64,000 nt of DNA from Segatella copri (lineage in GTDB: Bacteria; Bacteroidota; Bacteroidia; Bacteroidales; Bacteroidaceae): assembly GCF_019127135.1 (NCBI RefSeq), contig NZ_JAHOEA010000002.1, forward strand, positions 87,525 to 151,524, in the 5' to 3' direction. The notes beneath the pieces are model-generated. The model ran no database searches. It was not told the DNA's origin and saw only the letters and a list, made by a program, of their open reading frames with translations. Position numbers and translations under genes: made by a program. Position 1 is the first letter of the stretch, and the number at the start of each line of letters is the position of its first letter. Positions 35,986 to 45,500 of the stretch are shown here, piece by piece.

Positions 35986-38900
35986 ATGGAAATCCAAAAG
36001 ATAGAAAAAACATACGGGCGTTCGCCACAGGCGGATGCCCTCTTTGATTTGATGGGGAAGAAGTCGGTTCATTCCATTTTTCTCCAGGGCTTGCTGTGCT
36101 CTTCGGCTCCGATGTTCTTTGCTTCTCTGCAGGGAAAGATGAGACGTTCGGTGCTCTTCGTACTGGATGATGCCGATGAAGCAGGCTATTTTTATCACGA
36201 TCTCACTCAGATGATTGGGCAGGAGAAGGTCTTCTTCTTCCCTTCCAGTTATCGGCGTGCCGTGAAATACGGGCAGCGTGATGCTGCAAATGAAATCCTG
36301 CGTACCGAGGTGCTGGCGCGCCTCTCTTCGGGAGGGCATTTCTTGATTGTCACTTATCCCGATGCACTGGCTGAACTCGTCGTGGCTAAGCAGAATCTGG
36401 ATGAACGGATTCTAAAACTGGCTGTAGGTCAGCAGATTGCCCAAACCGATGTGGTTCATACCCTGCGCGATTTCGAACTCAAAGAAACCGATTATGTCTA
36501 TGAACCGGGTCAGTTTGCCGTGCGTGGAAGCATCCTCGATGTCTATTCCTACAGCTGCGAATATCCGTTCCGTATCGACTTCTTCGGCGATGAGATTGAT
36601 ACCATCCGTACCTTTGATGTAGAGACCCAGCTCTCGCAGGTGAAGCGCACAGAGATAGAAATCGTGCCTGAACTCGCCCATATCGAGAGCAACAAACAGT
36701 GTTTCCTCAATTTTCTCTCCGAAAGTACGCCAGTTGTAGCGAAAGACCTCTCTTTCGTTTGCGACCGCATCGGTCAGATTTATACCGAAGGCTTCTCATC
36801 GCAGAGCCTTACCGAGCAGCTGGAGGGAGCCACTGAGGTGGAGGCAGAGCGCATCAGACATGAGATGAAGACCGAGCTTAATCTCGTTTCTCAGCTCGAT
36901 TTCAAGAAGGCTGTAGCGGCTCATCTCCGCATCGAGTTCGGTAAGGTTGCTCCGTCAGAGAGTTCGGCAGTGATACCTTTCAATATTACTCCACAGCCTC
37001 TTTTCCATAAGAATTTCGATTTGCTTTGCCAGACTTTGGAGGATTTCCAGCTTCAGGGTTACACCTTATATATATTGGCAGATAGCCAGAAGCAGCAACA
37101 GCGCCTGAAGGATATCTTTGAAAGCGAAGAACTGAAGCGTTACGCCATCCGTTTTACACCGGTAGACAAGACGCTTCATGAAGGCTTTACTGATCACGAC
37201 AAGAAGTGCTGTTTCTTTACCGATCATCAGATTTTCGACCGTTTCCACAAGTATAACCTGCGCTCAGATAAGGCGAGAACCGGCAAGATGGCACTCACCA
37301 TGAAGGAACTGCAGGAGATGGAAGTGGGCGATTTTATCGTGCATGTAGACTTCGGTATCGGTAAATTTGGCGGTCTGGTAAGGGTTCCTGCGGGCAACAG
37401 CTATCAGGAAATGATCCGCATCGTCTATACGAACAATGACAAGGTGGATGTTTCTATCCACTCGCTTTATAAAATCAGCAAATACCGCCGCAGCGATACC
37501 GGTACTCCGCCTCGCCTGTCTACACTGGGCACAGGAGCCTGGGATAAGCTTAAGGACAAGGCTAAGAAGCGAATCAAAGACATTGCGCGCGATCTCATCA
37601 AACTCTATGCCCAGCGCCGACGCGAGAAGGGATTCGCCTTCAGTGCCGACAATTATCTGCAGCATACGCTGGAGGCTTCCTTCCTCTATGAAGATACGCC
37701 AGACCAGAATAAGGCTACCCAGGAGGTAAAGAAGGATATGGAGAGCGGCAGACCGATGGACCGTCTGGTTTGTGGCGATGTGGGCTTCGGTAAGACTGAA
37801 GTTGCCATCCGTGCAGCCTTCAAGGCGGCATGTGACAGCAAGCAGGTTGCGGTGCTGGTGCCAACTACCGTTCTGGCTTTCCAGCACTATCAGACCTTCA
37901 AGAAACGTCTGGAAGGCATGCCTGTAAGGGTTGACTATCTCAGTAGAGCCCGTACAACGAAGGAAACCAGAGAGGTGCTTGACGACCTGAAAGAGGGTAA
38001 GATAGACATCCTGATAGGTACACATAAGCTGATATCCAAGACCGTGAAATGGCATGACCTGGGACTGCTCATCATCGATGAAGAGCAGAAGTTCGGCGTG
38101 TCTACCAAAGAAAAACTCCGTCAGCTCAAGGTGAATGTCGATACACTTACGATGAGTGCCACTCCGATTCCGCGTACCCTCCAGTTCTCTCTGATGGGCG
38201 CCCGGGATATGAGCATCATGCGCACTCCGCCACCTAACCGATATCCGATTCATACCGAACTGGTAACGTTTAGTAGTGAAGTCATCTGCGATGCCATCAA
38301 CTTCGAGATGAGCCGAAACGGACAGGTTTATTTCGTATGTGACAGAATATCCAAGCTTCCGGAGCTCAAGATGCTCATAGAGAAGCATATTCCAGACTGT
38401 AGGGTAGCAATCGGTCACGGACAGATGAAGCCTGAGGATCTGGAGAAAATCATCATGGGCTTTATCAATTATGATTATGATGTACTGCTTTCTACCACCA
38501 TCGTAGAGAACGGCATCGATATTTCCAATGCCAATACGATTATCGTGAGCGATGCTCATCACTTCGGATTGAGTGACCTGCATCAGATGCGTGGACGCGT
38601 AGGAAGAAGCAACAAGAAGGCTTTCTGCTATCTGATGGCGCCACCTAAGAGTGTACTTACTCCTGAAGCGCGTCGCCGTCTGGAGGCGCTGGAGACGTTC
38701 AGTGAACTGGGTAGCGGCTTCAATCTCGCCATGCAGGACCTGGATATCCGCGGTGCGGGTAATCTGCTGGGTTCTGAGCAGAGCGGTTTTATGGAAGATC
38801 TCGGTTATGAAACCTACCAGAAGATTCTTTCTCAGGCTGTAACGGAGTTGAAGAACGAGGAGTTCTGTGACCTTTATCAGGAGAAGATGGATGAAGGCGC

Positions 38901-39402
38901 CCAGCTTACGGGTGATGATTTCGTTGACGATTGTGGCATAGAGAGCGATCTGGAGATGTATTTCCCTCAGACTTATGTGCCGGGCGACAGCGAGCGTATG
39001 CTCCTTTATCGTGAACTGGACCGCCTGGAGAGCGATGAGGAGGTAGAAGCTTACCGCAAGCGTATGATAGACCGTTTCGGTCCTGTGCCTCATGAAGCAG
39101 ACGAACTGATGCATGTGGTAGGTCTGCGTAGGGTAGGCAAGAAACTGGGCTGTGAGAAGATTATTCTCAAGCAGGGCTATATGCAGATGCAGTTTGTGAG
39201 CAATGTAAACAGTCCGTTCTACAGAAGTCAGATGTTTAACCGCATCCTCGCTTACGTCACCAGTCATATTCAAGACTGTGTTCTGAAAGAAAAATTCAAC
39301 AAGCGAATGCTTCGCATCAATGATGTGAAGACTGTAGGTCAGGCTATAAACCTGCTGAATCAGATATCGCAGATTGATTCAGGCAATAAAACAGACGACT
39401 GA
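35986..39402 (+). CDS. mfd: Transcription-repair coupling factor
   Basis: A 1138-residue DNA translocase that removes stalled RNA polymerase and recruits UvrA. In order: a degenerate UvrB-like module (about 1-340), the CarD-like RNA polymerase interaction domain starting MEVGDFIVHVDFGIGKF (about 445), helicase domain with Walker A GDVGFGKTE (about 597) and IIDEEQKFGV (about 696), SATPIPRT, and helicase C with NTIIVSDAHHFGLSDLHQMRGRVGRS. The C-terminal TRCF domain follows. All motor motifs are intact. Confidence 0.97.
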   Translation: MEIQKIEKTYGRSPQADALFDLMGKKSVHSIFLQGLLCSSAPMFFASLQGKMRRSVLFVLDDADEAGYFYHDLTQMIGQEKVFFFPSSYRRAVKYGQRDAANEILRTEVLARLSSGGHFLIVTYPDALAELVVAKQNLDERILKLAVGQQIAQTDVVHTLRDFELKETDYVYEPGQFAVRGSILDVYSYSCEYPFRIDFFGDEIDTIRTFDVETQLSQVKRTEIEIVPELAHIESNKQCFLNFLSESTPVVAKDLSFVCDRIGQIYTEGFSSQSLTEQLEGATEVEAERIRHEMKTELNLVSQLDFKKAVAAHLRIEFGKVAPSESSAVIPFNITPQPLFHKNFDLLCQTLEDFQLQGYTLYILADSQKQQQRLKDIFESEELKRYAIRFTPVDKTLHEGFTDHDKKCCFFTDHQIFDRFHKYNLRSDKARTGKMALTMKELQEMEVGDFIVHVDFGIGKFGGLVRVPAGNSYQEMIRIVYTNNDKVDVSIHSLYKISKYRRSDTGTPPRLSTLGTGAWDKLKDKAKKRIKDIARDLIKLYAQRRREKGFAFSADNYLQHTLEASFLYEDTPDQNKATQEVKKDMESGRPMDRLVCGDVGFGKTEVAIRAAFKAACDSKQVAVLVPTTVLAFQHYQTFKKRLEGMPVRVDYLSRARTTKETREVLDDLKEGKIDILIGTHKLISKTVKWHDLGLLIIDEEQKFGVSTKEKLRQLKVNVDTLTMSATPIPRTLQFSLMGARDMSIMRTPPPNRYPIHTELVTFSSEVICDAINFEMSRNGQVYFVCDRISKLPELKMLIEKHIPDCRVAIGHGQMKPEDLEKIIMGFINYDYDVLLSTTIVENGIDISNANTIIVSDAHHFGLSDLHQMRGRVGRSNKKAFCYLMAPPKSVLTPEARRRLEALETFSELGSGFNLAMQDLDIRGAGNLLGSEQSGFMEDLGYETYQKILSQAVTELKNEEFCDLYQEKMDEGAQLTGDDFVDDCGIESDLEMYFPQTYVPGDSERMLLYRELDRLESDEEVEAYRKRMIDRFGPVPHEADELMHVVGLRRVGKKLGCEKIILKQGYMQMQFVSNVNSPFYRSQMFNRILAYVTSHIQDCVLKEKFNKRMLRINDVKTVGQAINLLNQISQIDSGNKTDD

Positions 39403-39461
39403 TTTAGACTGAAAAGAAAATAAATAAGACCACATGTGTTAATATTTGTTTCAGTTTAATG

Positions 39462-39583
39462 CATAAAAAAAACATTGGAATCTCAATACCCCTATTGAGC
39501 TCCAATGTTTTATTTTTTGTATAAGTAAAAGATGATGATAAGCGTTTCACAACGCATGTTGAATTTTTTCTGTTGCAAAGATA
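39462..39583 (-). ncRNA. Candidate short transcript with 15-codon ORF and terminator
   Basis: On the minus strand TATCTTTG (39583-39576) is followed after 18 nt by ATG (39557-39555), a 15-codon frame MRCETLIIIFYLYKK ending at 39510. A hairpin with an 8-nt outer stem follows (ACATTGGA..TCCAATGT, 39507-39472) and a T-run. This makes a compact promoter-ORF-terminator unit of about 110 nt. It could equally be an sRNA. The same hairpin also serves mfd on the plus strand. Confidence 0.35.
39472..39520. terminator. Bidirectional terminator downstream of mfd
   Basis: ACATTGGA / TCCAATGT plus the inner CTCAATA / ATTGAG stem, with A7 on one side and a T-rich run on the other, so it can act on both strands. 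Confidence 0.8.
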
Positions 39584-39604
39584 CGATTTTCTGTTATAAT
39601 AGTG

Positions 39605-39643
39605 GGGGTAATATTTGATATTTTAGGTGTAATATTTGGTTGA
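39605..39643. promoter_or_regulatory. Candidate regulatory motif shared with the HTCS promoter region
   Basis: GGGGTAATATTTG (39605-39617), TTTTAGGTGTA (39621-39631) and AATATTTGGTTGA (39631-39643). Both motif types recur upstream of the HTCS-like gene at 46651-46724. The two AATATTTG copies here are about 21 bp apart. Confidence 0.45.
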
Positions 39644-39774
39644 AATTCAAAAAATCACACTGATTGTATACTTTGGTAACAAATAATACCTATAGAATTA
39701 ACTGATTTGTTGAATAAAAATAAAAAAATAGTGGAAAATCATATAAAAAAGTTTTTTATTCCATTTTTTATTTG

Positions 39775-39782
39775 TACCTTTG
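39775..39782 (+). promoter_or_regulatory. -7 promoter element of trpB2
   Basis: TACCTTTG, 36 bp before the ATG at 39819. Confidence 0.55.
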
Positions 39783-39818
39783 TTCTGGCATACAACAATT
39801 TTAAACATATATATAAAT

Positions 39819-41180
39819 ATGAGACAGAAAAAGTACATCTTAAGTGAGCAGGAACTTCCTACTCAGTGGTACAACATTCAGGCAGATATGCCTAACAAGC
39901 CTTTGCCACCGTTGAACCCTCAGACTCACCAGCCAATGAGTGCTGATGACTTGTCACACGTATTTAATAAGGAGTGCTCAAAGCAGGAACTTGATACAGA
40001 GCATGCCTGGATTGACATTCCAGAAGATGTGTTGGAGAAGTACACCTTCTACCGTTCAACACCTCTTGTACGTGCTTATGCCCTTGAGGAGGCACTTGGT
40101 ACACCAGCGCATATCTACTTCAAGAATGAGAGTACCAACCCGTTAGGTTCTCATAAAATCAATTCAGCCATTCCTCAGTGCTACTACTGTAAGCAGGAGG
40201 GTGATACCAACGTCACTACAGAGACAGGTGCAGGTCAGTGGGGTGCAGCCCTTTCTTATGCAGCTAAGCTCTACGGTTTGGAGGCAGCGGTTTATCAGGT
40301 AAAGATTACCATGCAGCAGAAACCATACCGTTCCAGCATCATGCGTACGTTTGGAGCCACTGTAGAGGGTTCTCCTTCCATGAGTACACGTGCCGGTAAG
40401 AATATCATCACACGCGATCCTCATCATCCAGGTTCGCTCGGTACAGCTATCAGTGAGGCTGTTGAGCTGGCTACCACAACACCAGGCTGTAAGTATACGC
40501 TGGGTTCCGTGCTCAATCATGTGGCGCTTCATCAGACCATTATCGGTCTTGAGGCAGAGAAGCAGATGGAGATGGCAGGTGAGTATCCTGATCAGGTGAT
40601 TGCTTGTTTTGGTGGTGGTAGTAACTTCGGTGGTATTGCCTTCCCATTCCTCCGTCACAACTTTACAGGCGAGCGCCATACAGAGTTTATTGCTGCAGAG
40701 CCAGAGAGTTGTCCTAAACTGACTCGCGGTAAGTTTGAGTATGATTTCGGTGATGAGGCAGGTTATACTCCATTGCTGCCAATGTATACTTTGGGTCATG
40801 ATTTCAAGCCAGCCAACATTCATGCCGGTGGTCTCCGTTATCATGGTGCAGGCATGATTATCTCCCAGCTTCTGAAGGATGGTTACCTGCATGGTGAAGA
40901 TATCCCTCAGCTGGAGTCATTCAAGGCGGGTATGCTCTTTGCACAGACCGAGGGTATCATTCCTGCTCCAGAGAGCTGTCATGCGATTGCAGCCACTATA
41001 CGTGAGGCTCTGAAGGCTAAGGAAGAGGGCAAGGAGAAGGTTATCCTGTTCTGTCTCTCAGGTCATGGACTTATCGATATGCCGTCTTACGATAGCTTTA
41101 TCAATGGTGATTTGCAAAATTATTCAGTAAGTGATGAAGAAATCCAGCAGTTCCTCAAGGATGTGCCAAAGGTTGACTAA
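39819..41180 (+). CDS. TrpB2-type tryptophan synthase beta-like protein
   Basis: From the ATG at 39819 the product is 453 residues. It is a PLP enzyme: the Schiff-base lysine is in LGSHKINSAIPQ, the phosphate-binding loop is FGGGSNFGG, and TETGAGQWG is conserved. The long N-terminal extension (RSTPLVRAYALEEALG..) and length place it in the TrpB2 group, which acts without TrpA and can make tryptophan from serine and indole. No trpA or other trp gene is adjacent. The upstream start is rejected because the promoter lies within it. Confidence 0.92.
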   Translation: MRQKKYILSEQELPTQWYNIQADMPNKPLPPLNPQTHQPMSADDLSHVFNKECSKQELDTEHAWIDIPEDVLEKYTFYRSTPLVRAYALEEALGTPAHIYFKNESTNPLGSHKINSAIPQCYYCKQEGDTNVTTETGAGQWGAALSYAAKLYGLEAAVYQVKITMQQKPYRSSIMRTFGATVEGSPSMSTRAGKNIITRDPHHPGSLGTAISEAVELATTTPGCKYTLGSVLNHVALHQTIIGLEAEKQMEMAGEYPDQVIACFGGGSNFGGIAFPFLRHNFTGERHTEFIAAEPESCPKLTRGKFEYDFGDEAGYTPLLPMYTLGHDFKPANIHAGGLRYHGAGMIISQLLKDGYLHGEDIPQLESFKAGMLFAQTEGIIPAPESCHAIAATIREALKAKEEGKEKVILFCLSGHGLIDMPSYDSFINGDLQNYSVSDEEIQQFLKDVPKVD

Positions 41181-41215
41181 TAGTTAACAGTTAATAGTTT
41201 ATAGCAAACAGTTGA
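41181..41215. repeat. Heptad array after trpB2
   Basis: Five 7-mers: TAGTTAA, CAGTTAA, TAGTTTA, TAGCAAA, CAGTTGA, beginning right after the stop codon. Confidence 0.75.
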
Positions 41216-41263
41216 CAATTATTCTTTGAGATATATTGAAATAACAATATCACATATAAAAGA

Positions 41264-41297
41264 AGCCAGGCTGCGAAAAGCAACCTGGCTTTTTATT
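41264..41297 (+). terminator. Intrinsic terminator of trpB2
   Basis: AGCCAGG / CCTGGCT stem with inner TGC/GCA pairing, then T5. Confidence 0.85.
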
Positions 41298-41365
41298 TAG
41301 AGATTCTATTCTCTGTTATTTTAGAATTAGAAAATCTGTTCTTTATTCAAGGGTTCTATCTTTCA

Positions 41366-41920
41366 TTAGAGGTTCAACCATTCTTCGATAGCCTTAGCGA
41401 TGACATCGAAACTTGTGGTAGGCTCAAAACGGGCTACAACCTGACCCTTCTTGTTAACGAGGAACTTGGTGAAGTTCCACTTGATATCGGCACTCTCCTT
41501 GTAGTTAGGATCAGCCTCACTCAACATCTTGTCGAGAACAGGGTAGAGAGGATGGCTCTCGTCCCAACCAGCGAAACCCTTACATTCTTTCAGGAATTTG
41601 AAAAGAGGGGCTGCATCGTCTCCATTCACCTTGATCTTCTTGTAGCGCTGGAACTCTGTGCCGTATGTAAGCTTGCAGAACTGATGAATGCTTTCATCTG
41701 TACCAGGTGCTTGCTGGCCAAACTGGTTGCAAGGAAAATCAAGAATTTCGAAACCCTGAGAATGATAGGTCTCATAAAGTTTCTCCAGTTCCTCATACTG
41801 AGGTGTGAAACCACACTTTGTGGCGGTGTTGACGATGAGCAGCACTTCGTTGGCATACTCCTTGAGGGAAACATCCTTTCCCTTTCTGTCTTTAACAGAA
41901 AATTCGTAAACAGTTCTCAT
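41366..41920 (-). CDS. Glutathione peroxidase-family thiol peroxidase
   Basis: A 184-residue thioredoxin-fold peroxidase. The peroxidatic Cys36 lies in NTATKCGFTPQYEEL, the second motif is LDFPCNQFGQQ (Cys64), and the active-site Trp is in IKWNFTKFLV. Bacterial members of this family reduce peroxides with thioredoxin as partner rather than glutathione. No signal peptide, so cytoplasmic. Confidence 0.94.
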   Translation of the reverse strand: MRTVYEFSVKDRKGKDVSLKEYANEVLLIVNTATKCGFTPQYEELEKLYETYHSQGFEILDFPCNQFGQQAPGTDESIHQFCKLTYGTEFQRYKKIKVNGDDAAPLFKFLKECKGFAGWDESHPLYPVLDKMLSEADPNYKESADIKWNFTKFLVNKKGQVVARFEPTTSFDVIAKAIEEWLNL

Positions 41921-41985
41921 TTTTTTTTATCTTTATATGTATGTGTTATCTATATTTCCGATCTCAACTTATATGATCTAGAGTG

Positions 41986-41993
41986 CAAAGATA
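41986..41993 (-). promoter_or_regulatory. -7 promoter element of the glutathione peroxidase gene
   Basis: Minus strand TATCTTTG followed by CA, 66 bp before the start. Confidence 0.5.
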
Positions 41994-42132
41994 CTACTTT
42001 TCTCTTAGAATACTTCAAGAGTTTTTTTAAAAATTCTAAAAATCGAACAAAATCATAGATGAAGGAATCTGCGCAATATATATATTGAGCTTGCGAAACT
42101 TGAATACATAATAATCAGCTTGAAAGTTTATA

Positions 42133-42285
42133 AAACCAAAAAGTGCAGGATTTTCACAAACCCTGCACTTCTTTTTTCCCCTCTTTTCCTCAAAAAAAAC
42201 AAAGAAAAGAGGTTTACGATTAATCTATCATTTAACTTTTCTAAGAACTTGCTGCAAAGATACTGCTTTTTCCTGTAACGCCAAA
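42133..42285 (-). ncRNA. Candidate small RNA with promoter and terminator
   Basis: Minus strand TTTG (42285-42282), 19 nt and TATCTTTG (42262-42255) make a good promoter. About 80 nt downstream lie a CCTCTTTTC / GAAAAGAGG hairpin and then a strong AAGTGCAGG / CCTGCACTT hairpin (42141-42170) followed by T5. There is no convincing ORF between. The intergenic stretch 41994-42586 holds nothing else except the HTCS terminator. Confidence 0.45.
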
Positions 42286-42365
42286 CTTTTTTGCCATTTT
42301 TTTTTCGTAAAAAGGGAAAATTAATCAAATACCCCCCCATTTTTATACTTTTTTGCACTATGCGG

Positions 42366-42413
42366 TCAAAAAATAAGGCAGAACGGCCCGTTTTTAGGGA
42401 TATTCTGCCTTAA
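42366..42413 (-). terminator. Intrinsic terminator downstream of the HTCS-like gene
   Basis: AAGGCAGAA (42375-42383) pairs with TTCTGCCTT (42403-42411); T6 follows on the minus strand. It lies 170 bp past the stop. Confidence 0.7.
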
Positions 42414-42586
42414 TATGTTTCTGTGTTTTTTGTTGTGTCCGATAACGAAAATGGTTGTGTACGACAACAAACACTGTTCTGTCCTGTAATATGTATTACT
42501 TTTGTCAACAATTATGAGAGCCGCTATCAACCGGTATAAATACTGGCGTCAATTTCTGCGAAAGCCATCATTAGCTGGTACGTGAG

Positions 42587-45500
42587 CTACCCTTGCGTTC
42601 TGTTTCGGTATTCAGTAGGTACGATACCCGTTTCTTTCTTGAATACCTTCGAGAAATACTTAGGGTCTGTGAAGCCTACTGCGAAGGCGATGCTGCTCAG
42701 TGTATCGTCTGTCTTGCGCAACATCTCGCATGCCTTCTTGATACGTATATGGCGAACGAAGTCTACCGGTGTCATTCCGGTTGTTGCTTTCACCTTATTA
42801 TATAGTACGCTTCGGCTCATACCGATTTCGTTCGAGATATCATCTATCTTGAGTTCCGGATTGCCTGCATTGGCAACAACAAACCTGAAGACACGCATCA
42901 TGGTTCTGTCCTGAATCTGTGCCGCCATAAATGCCAGTTCGCTGCTTGGGTCAACCGCTTCGTTTTCGGCATTTGTTTCTGCCTGGTCAAGAGCAGGCTG
43001 AGGAGCCACTGTAGGCAGTATTCGCATGGCAGCTATGGCATCTTTATCGCCAGCTTCCTTCAGCTTTCTGATGATATCCACCTGAATGTTGCGGCGCTGA
43101 GTGAGGATAGCCTCTATTCTGCCGAGCAGATAAGGGGTAGAGAATGGCTTGGTGACATAGGCGTCAACTCCTTCATCAAAACCTCGCTGCTGGTCTTCTA
43201 CGCTTGCCTTGGCTGAGAGAATCATCACAGGGATGTTGTTGAGGGCGGTATCCTGCTTGATCTCGTGAATCATCGACAAGCCATCCATCACAGGCATGGT
43301 AACGTCCGTGAGGATAAAGTCTGGTATCTCCTTGCGCGCCATCACTAAACCAGCTTTTCCGTTCTCTGCAAGCAGCACGTTATAGGTAGGCGAGAGAATG
43401 CTGTAGAGGAACTTGCGCAGGTCGGCATTGTCTTCTACTACCAGTACCGTCTGGTCTTTTTGTTCCGCTTCTTCCTGTGCAGTTTCCTGTTCCTTGCCCA
43501 TTTCTTCCTGTCGTTCAGCCTCTTTATCCTTTTCTTCTTTCTGTTTGTTGGCTTCTTCCAGATAGTCAGATGCATTGCGGTCGTCAATCAGGCCATTCGC
43601 TTCAGCTCTTTCTGTCAGGTCGTAATCTTCCTCGGTCAGACCGCTGTTCGTATGGAAGTCTGCCTTGTTGCCGTATCTCTGAGCCTTGTCCAGCATTACC
43701 AGCATTTCGTTGGCATTGTCTATTACCATTCTCAGCAGTTCCTTGCCCTTTCGGGTGATACCCGGTTCGGTATCCAAAACGGTTTTTACCGGGGCTCCGA
43801 TGAGCGTCAGAGGGGTTCTCAGACGGTTGGCAGCATCGTTGTAGAACTCGTTCTTCATCACGCTCATCTCGTTGGTTACGTTCTCGCGCTGGCGCTGGTT
43901 GTAGGTATAGAAGATTGCGCCTACGATACCGAAGAGCAGCAGCAGAAGAAGAAGCTTGCCCCAGATGCTTTCCCAGAAGGTAGGGCGCACTTCGATAGGC
44001 AGTTCTGCCACATACTTGCTCCATACACCGTGAGAGTTGGTGGCTCTCACCTTGAGTACGTAATCGCCATAACTGATACGGTTGAAGCCGATGGTATGGC
44101 TGCTTCCGTTTGATATCCACACGCCTGGAGCTGTATAACCATCTATGCGATAGAGATATCTGGTCTGATACTTACGCTGATAGTCGAGCGATGCGAAGTT
44201 GATGGTCAGATTTCGCTTGTTGGCAGGAATCACTATTTTATCCTTGTGCAGGATAGGTTCCGCCTCCTTCTCTCCGCTATAATGGAGGGAACAGAAGATG
44301 ACTTTAGGCTGGTAGTTGCTCTTCTTCAGCGTAGCCGGATTGAAGGTAATCAGTCCCATCGGGGTACCTACCGAGATGTTGTTGCTTGCCGGATCGTGGT
44401 AAGGACGGCTTTGCGAGAACGACATGTTGAAGTCGAAATCGTTAGGTCCGAACACGCTGCACTGGCCCGTTTTCGGGTTTACGCAGTCGATACTCGATTC
44501 TCTGATTACCCAGATTCTTCCCTGGTTGTCTTCTACCATGCCCTGTACGATGCCTTCGTTAATATCGATGGCATGGAAGTATTTCATCTTCAGATTGTCT
44601 TGCAGGAGCGATTTACTCACAATCTCTTCCATCACACCGCCCTGTTGCGAGATATACATCTTGCCGCTGGTGTGCTCCATGATATTGTTCATATCGTTTG
44701 CAGCCAGACTTGTGGTATCGTTCGGTATGTAGTAGGTCTTGTGGTAATTGATCTTTCTTGCGTTTGTAAAGGCATCACTGAAGGTGATGAGACCATCTGT
44801 AGTTCCTACGAGAATGGTTCCCGTAGTAGTGCAGCAGATGCGGCGTATGCGGTCGTAGTGCTGTTTCTCCCAAGGCAGTCCGTTTCGTTTACTGATGAAG
44901 CTGATACTGCCGTCTGCCGCCTCATTTACCAGGGCGATACCGCCACCATAGGTACCTATCCAGATGCGTCCGGTGCGGTCGGCTACAATGTCTTGTATCT
45001 TGTCGAACGGCAGCGATGACGGGTTGTTGGCATCATAAACAAAGTGTCTTACCTGCATTTTGTCTATCAGATATACACCGTTTCCGTTGGTTCCTATCCA
45101 TGTTCTTCCCTTGATATCGAAGTGGATGGCGAAGATGCCCTTTTCGGCGAAGTTTACCTGCTGTGGCACAATCTGTCCGCTTGGCGACAGGTATCCGATG
45201 CTTTGGTAGGATGCGTTGAGCACCTGGATTACTCCGTTGTAATAACCAGCCCAGATATGTCCGTCTGGCGATGCATTCACCGAGAACACTTCGTCTTCGC
45301 CCACATCCAGCTTGTTGATAATGTAAGGGTGGTTTTTGAAGACTACCTGTGTCAGGTCGTGAGAGCCTGTCAGCCAGAGGATTCCCTGGTCTGAGAGTAC
45401 ATATTTCGTAATCTTCGGTATGCGGTAGTTGCCCGATGAATTGCTTCTCAGCTGATAAGGCACCAGTTTTCCTGCCTTGCGGTCAAAATAACTGAAGGTT

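Noticed and set aside
37264-39273. 669-codon minus-strand ORF opposite mfd
   Set aside because: Shadow of mfd; no motif, and mfd motifs are complete on the other strand.
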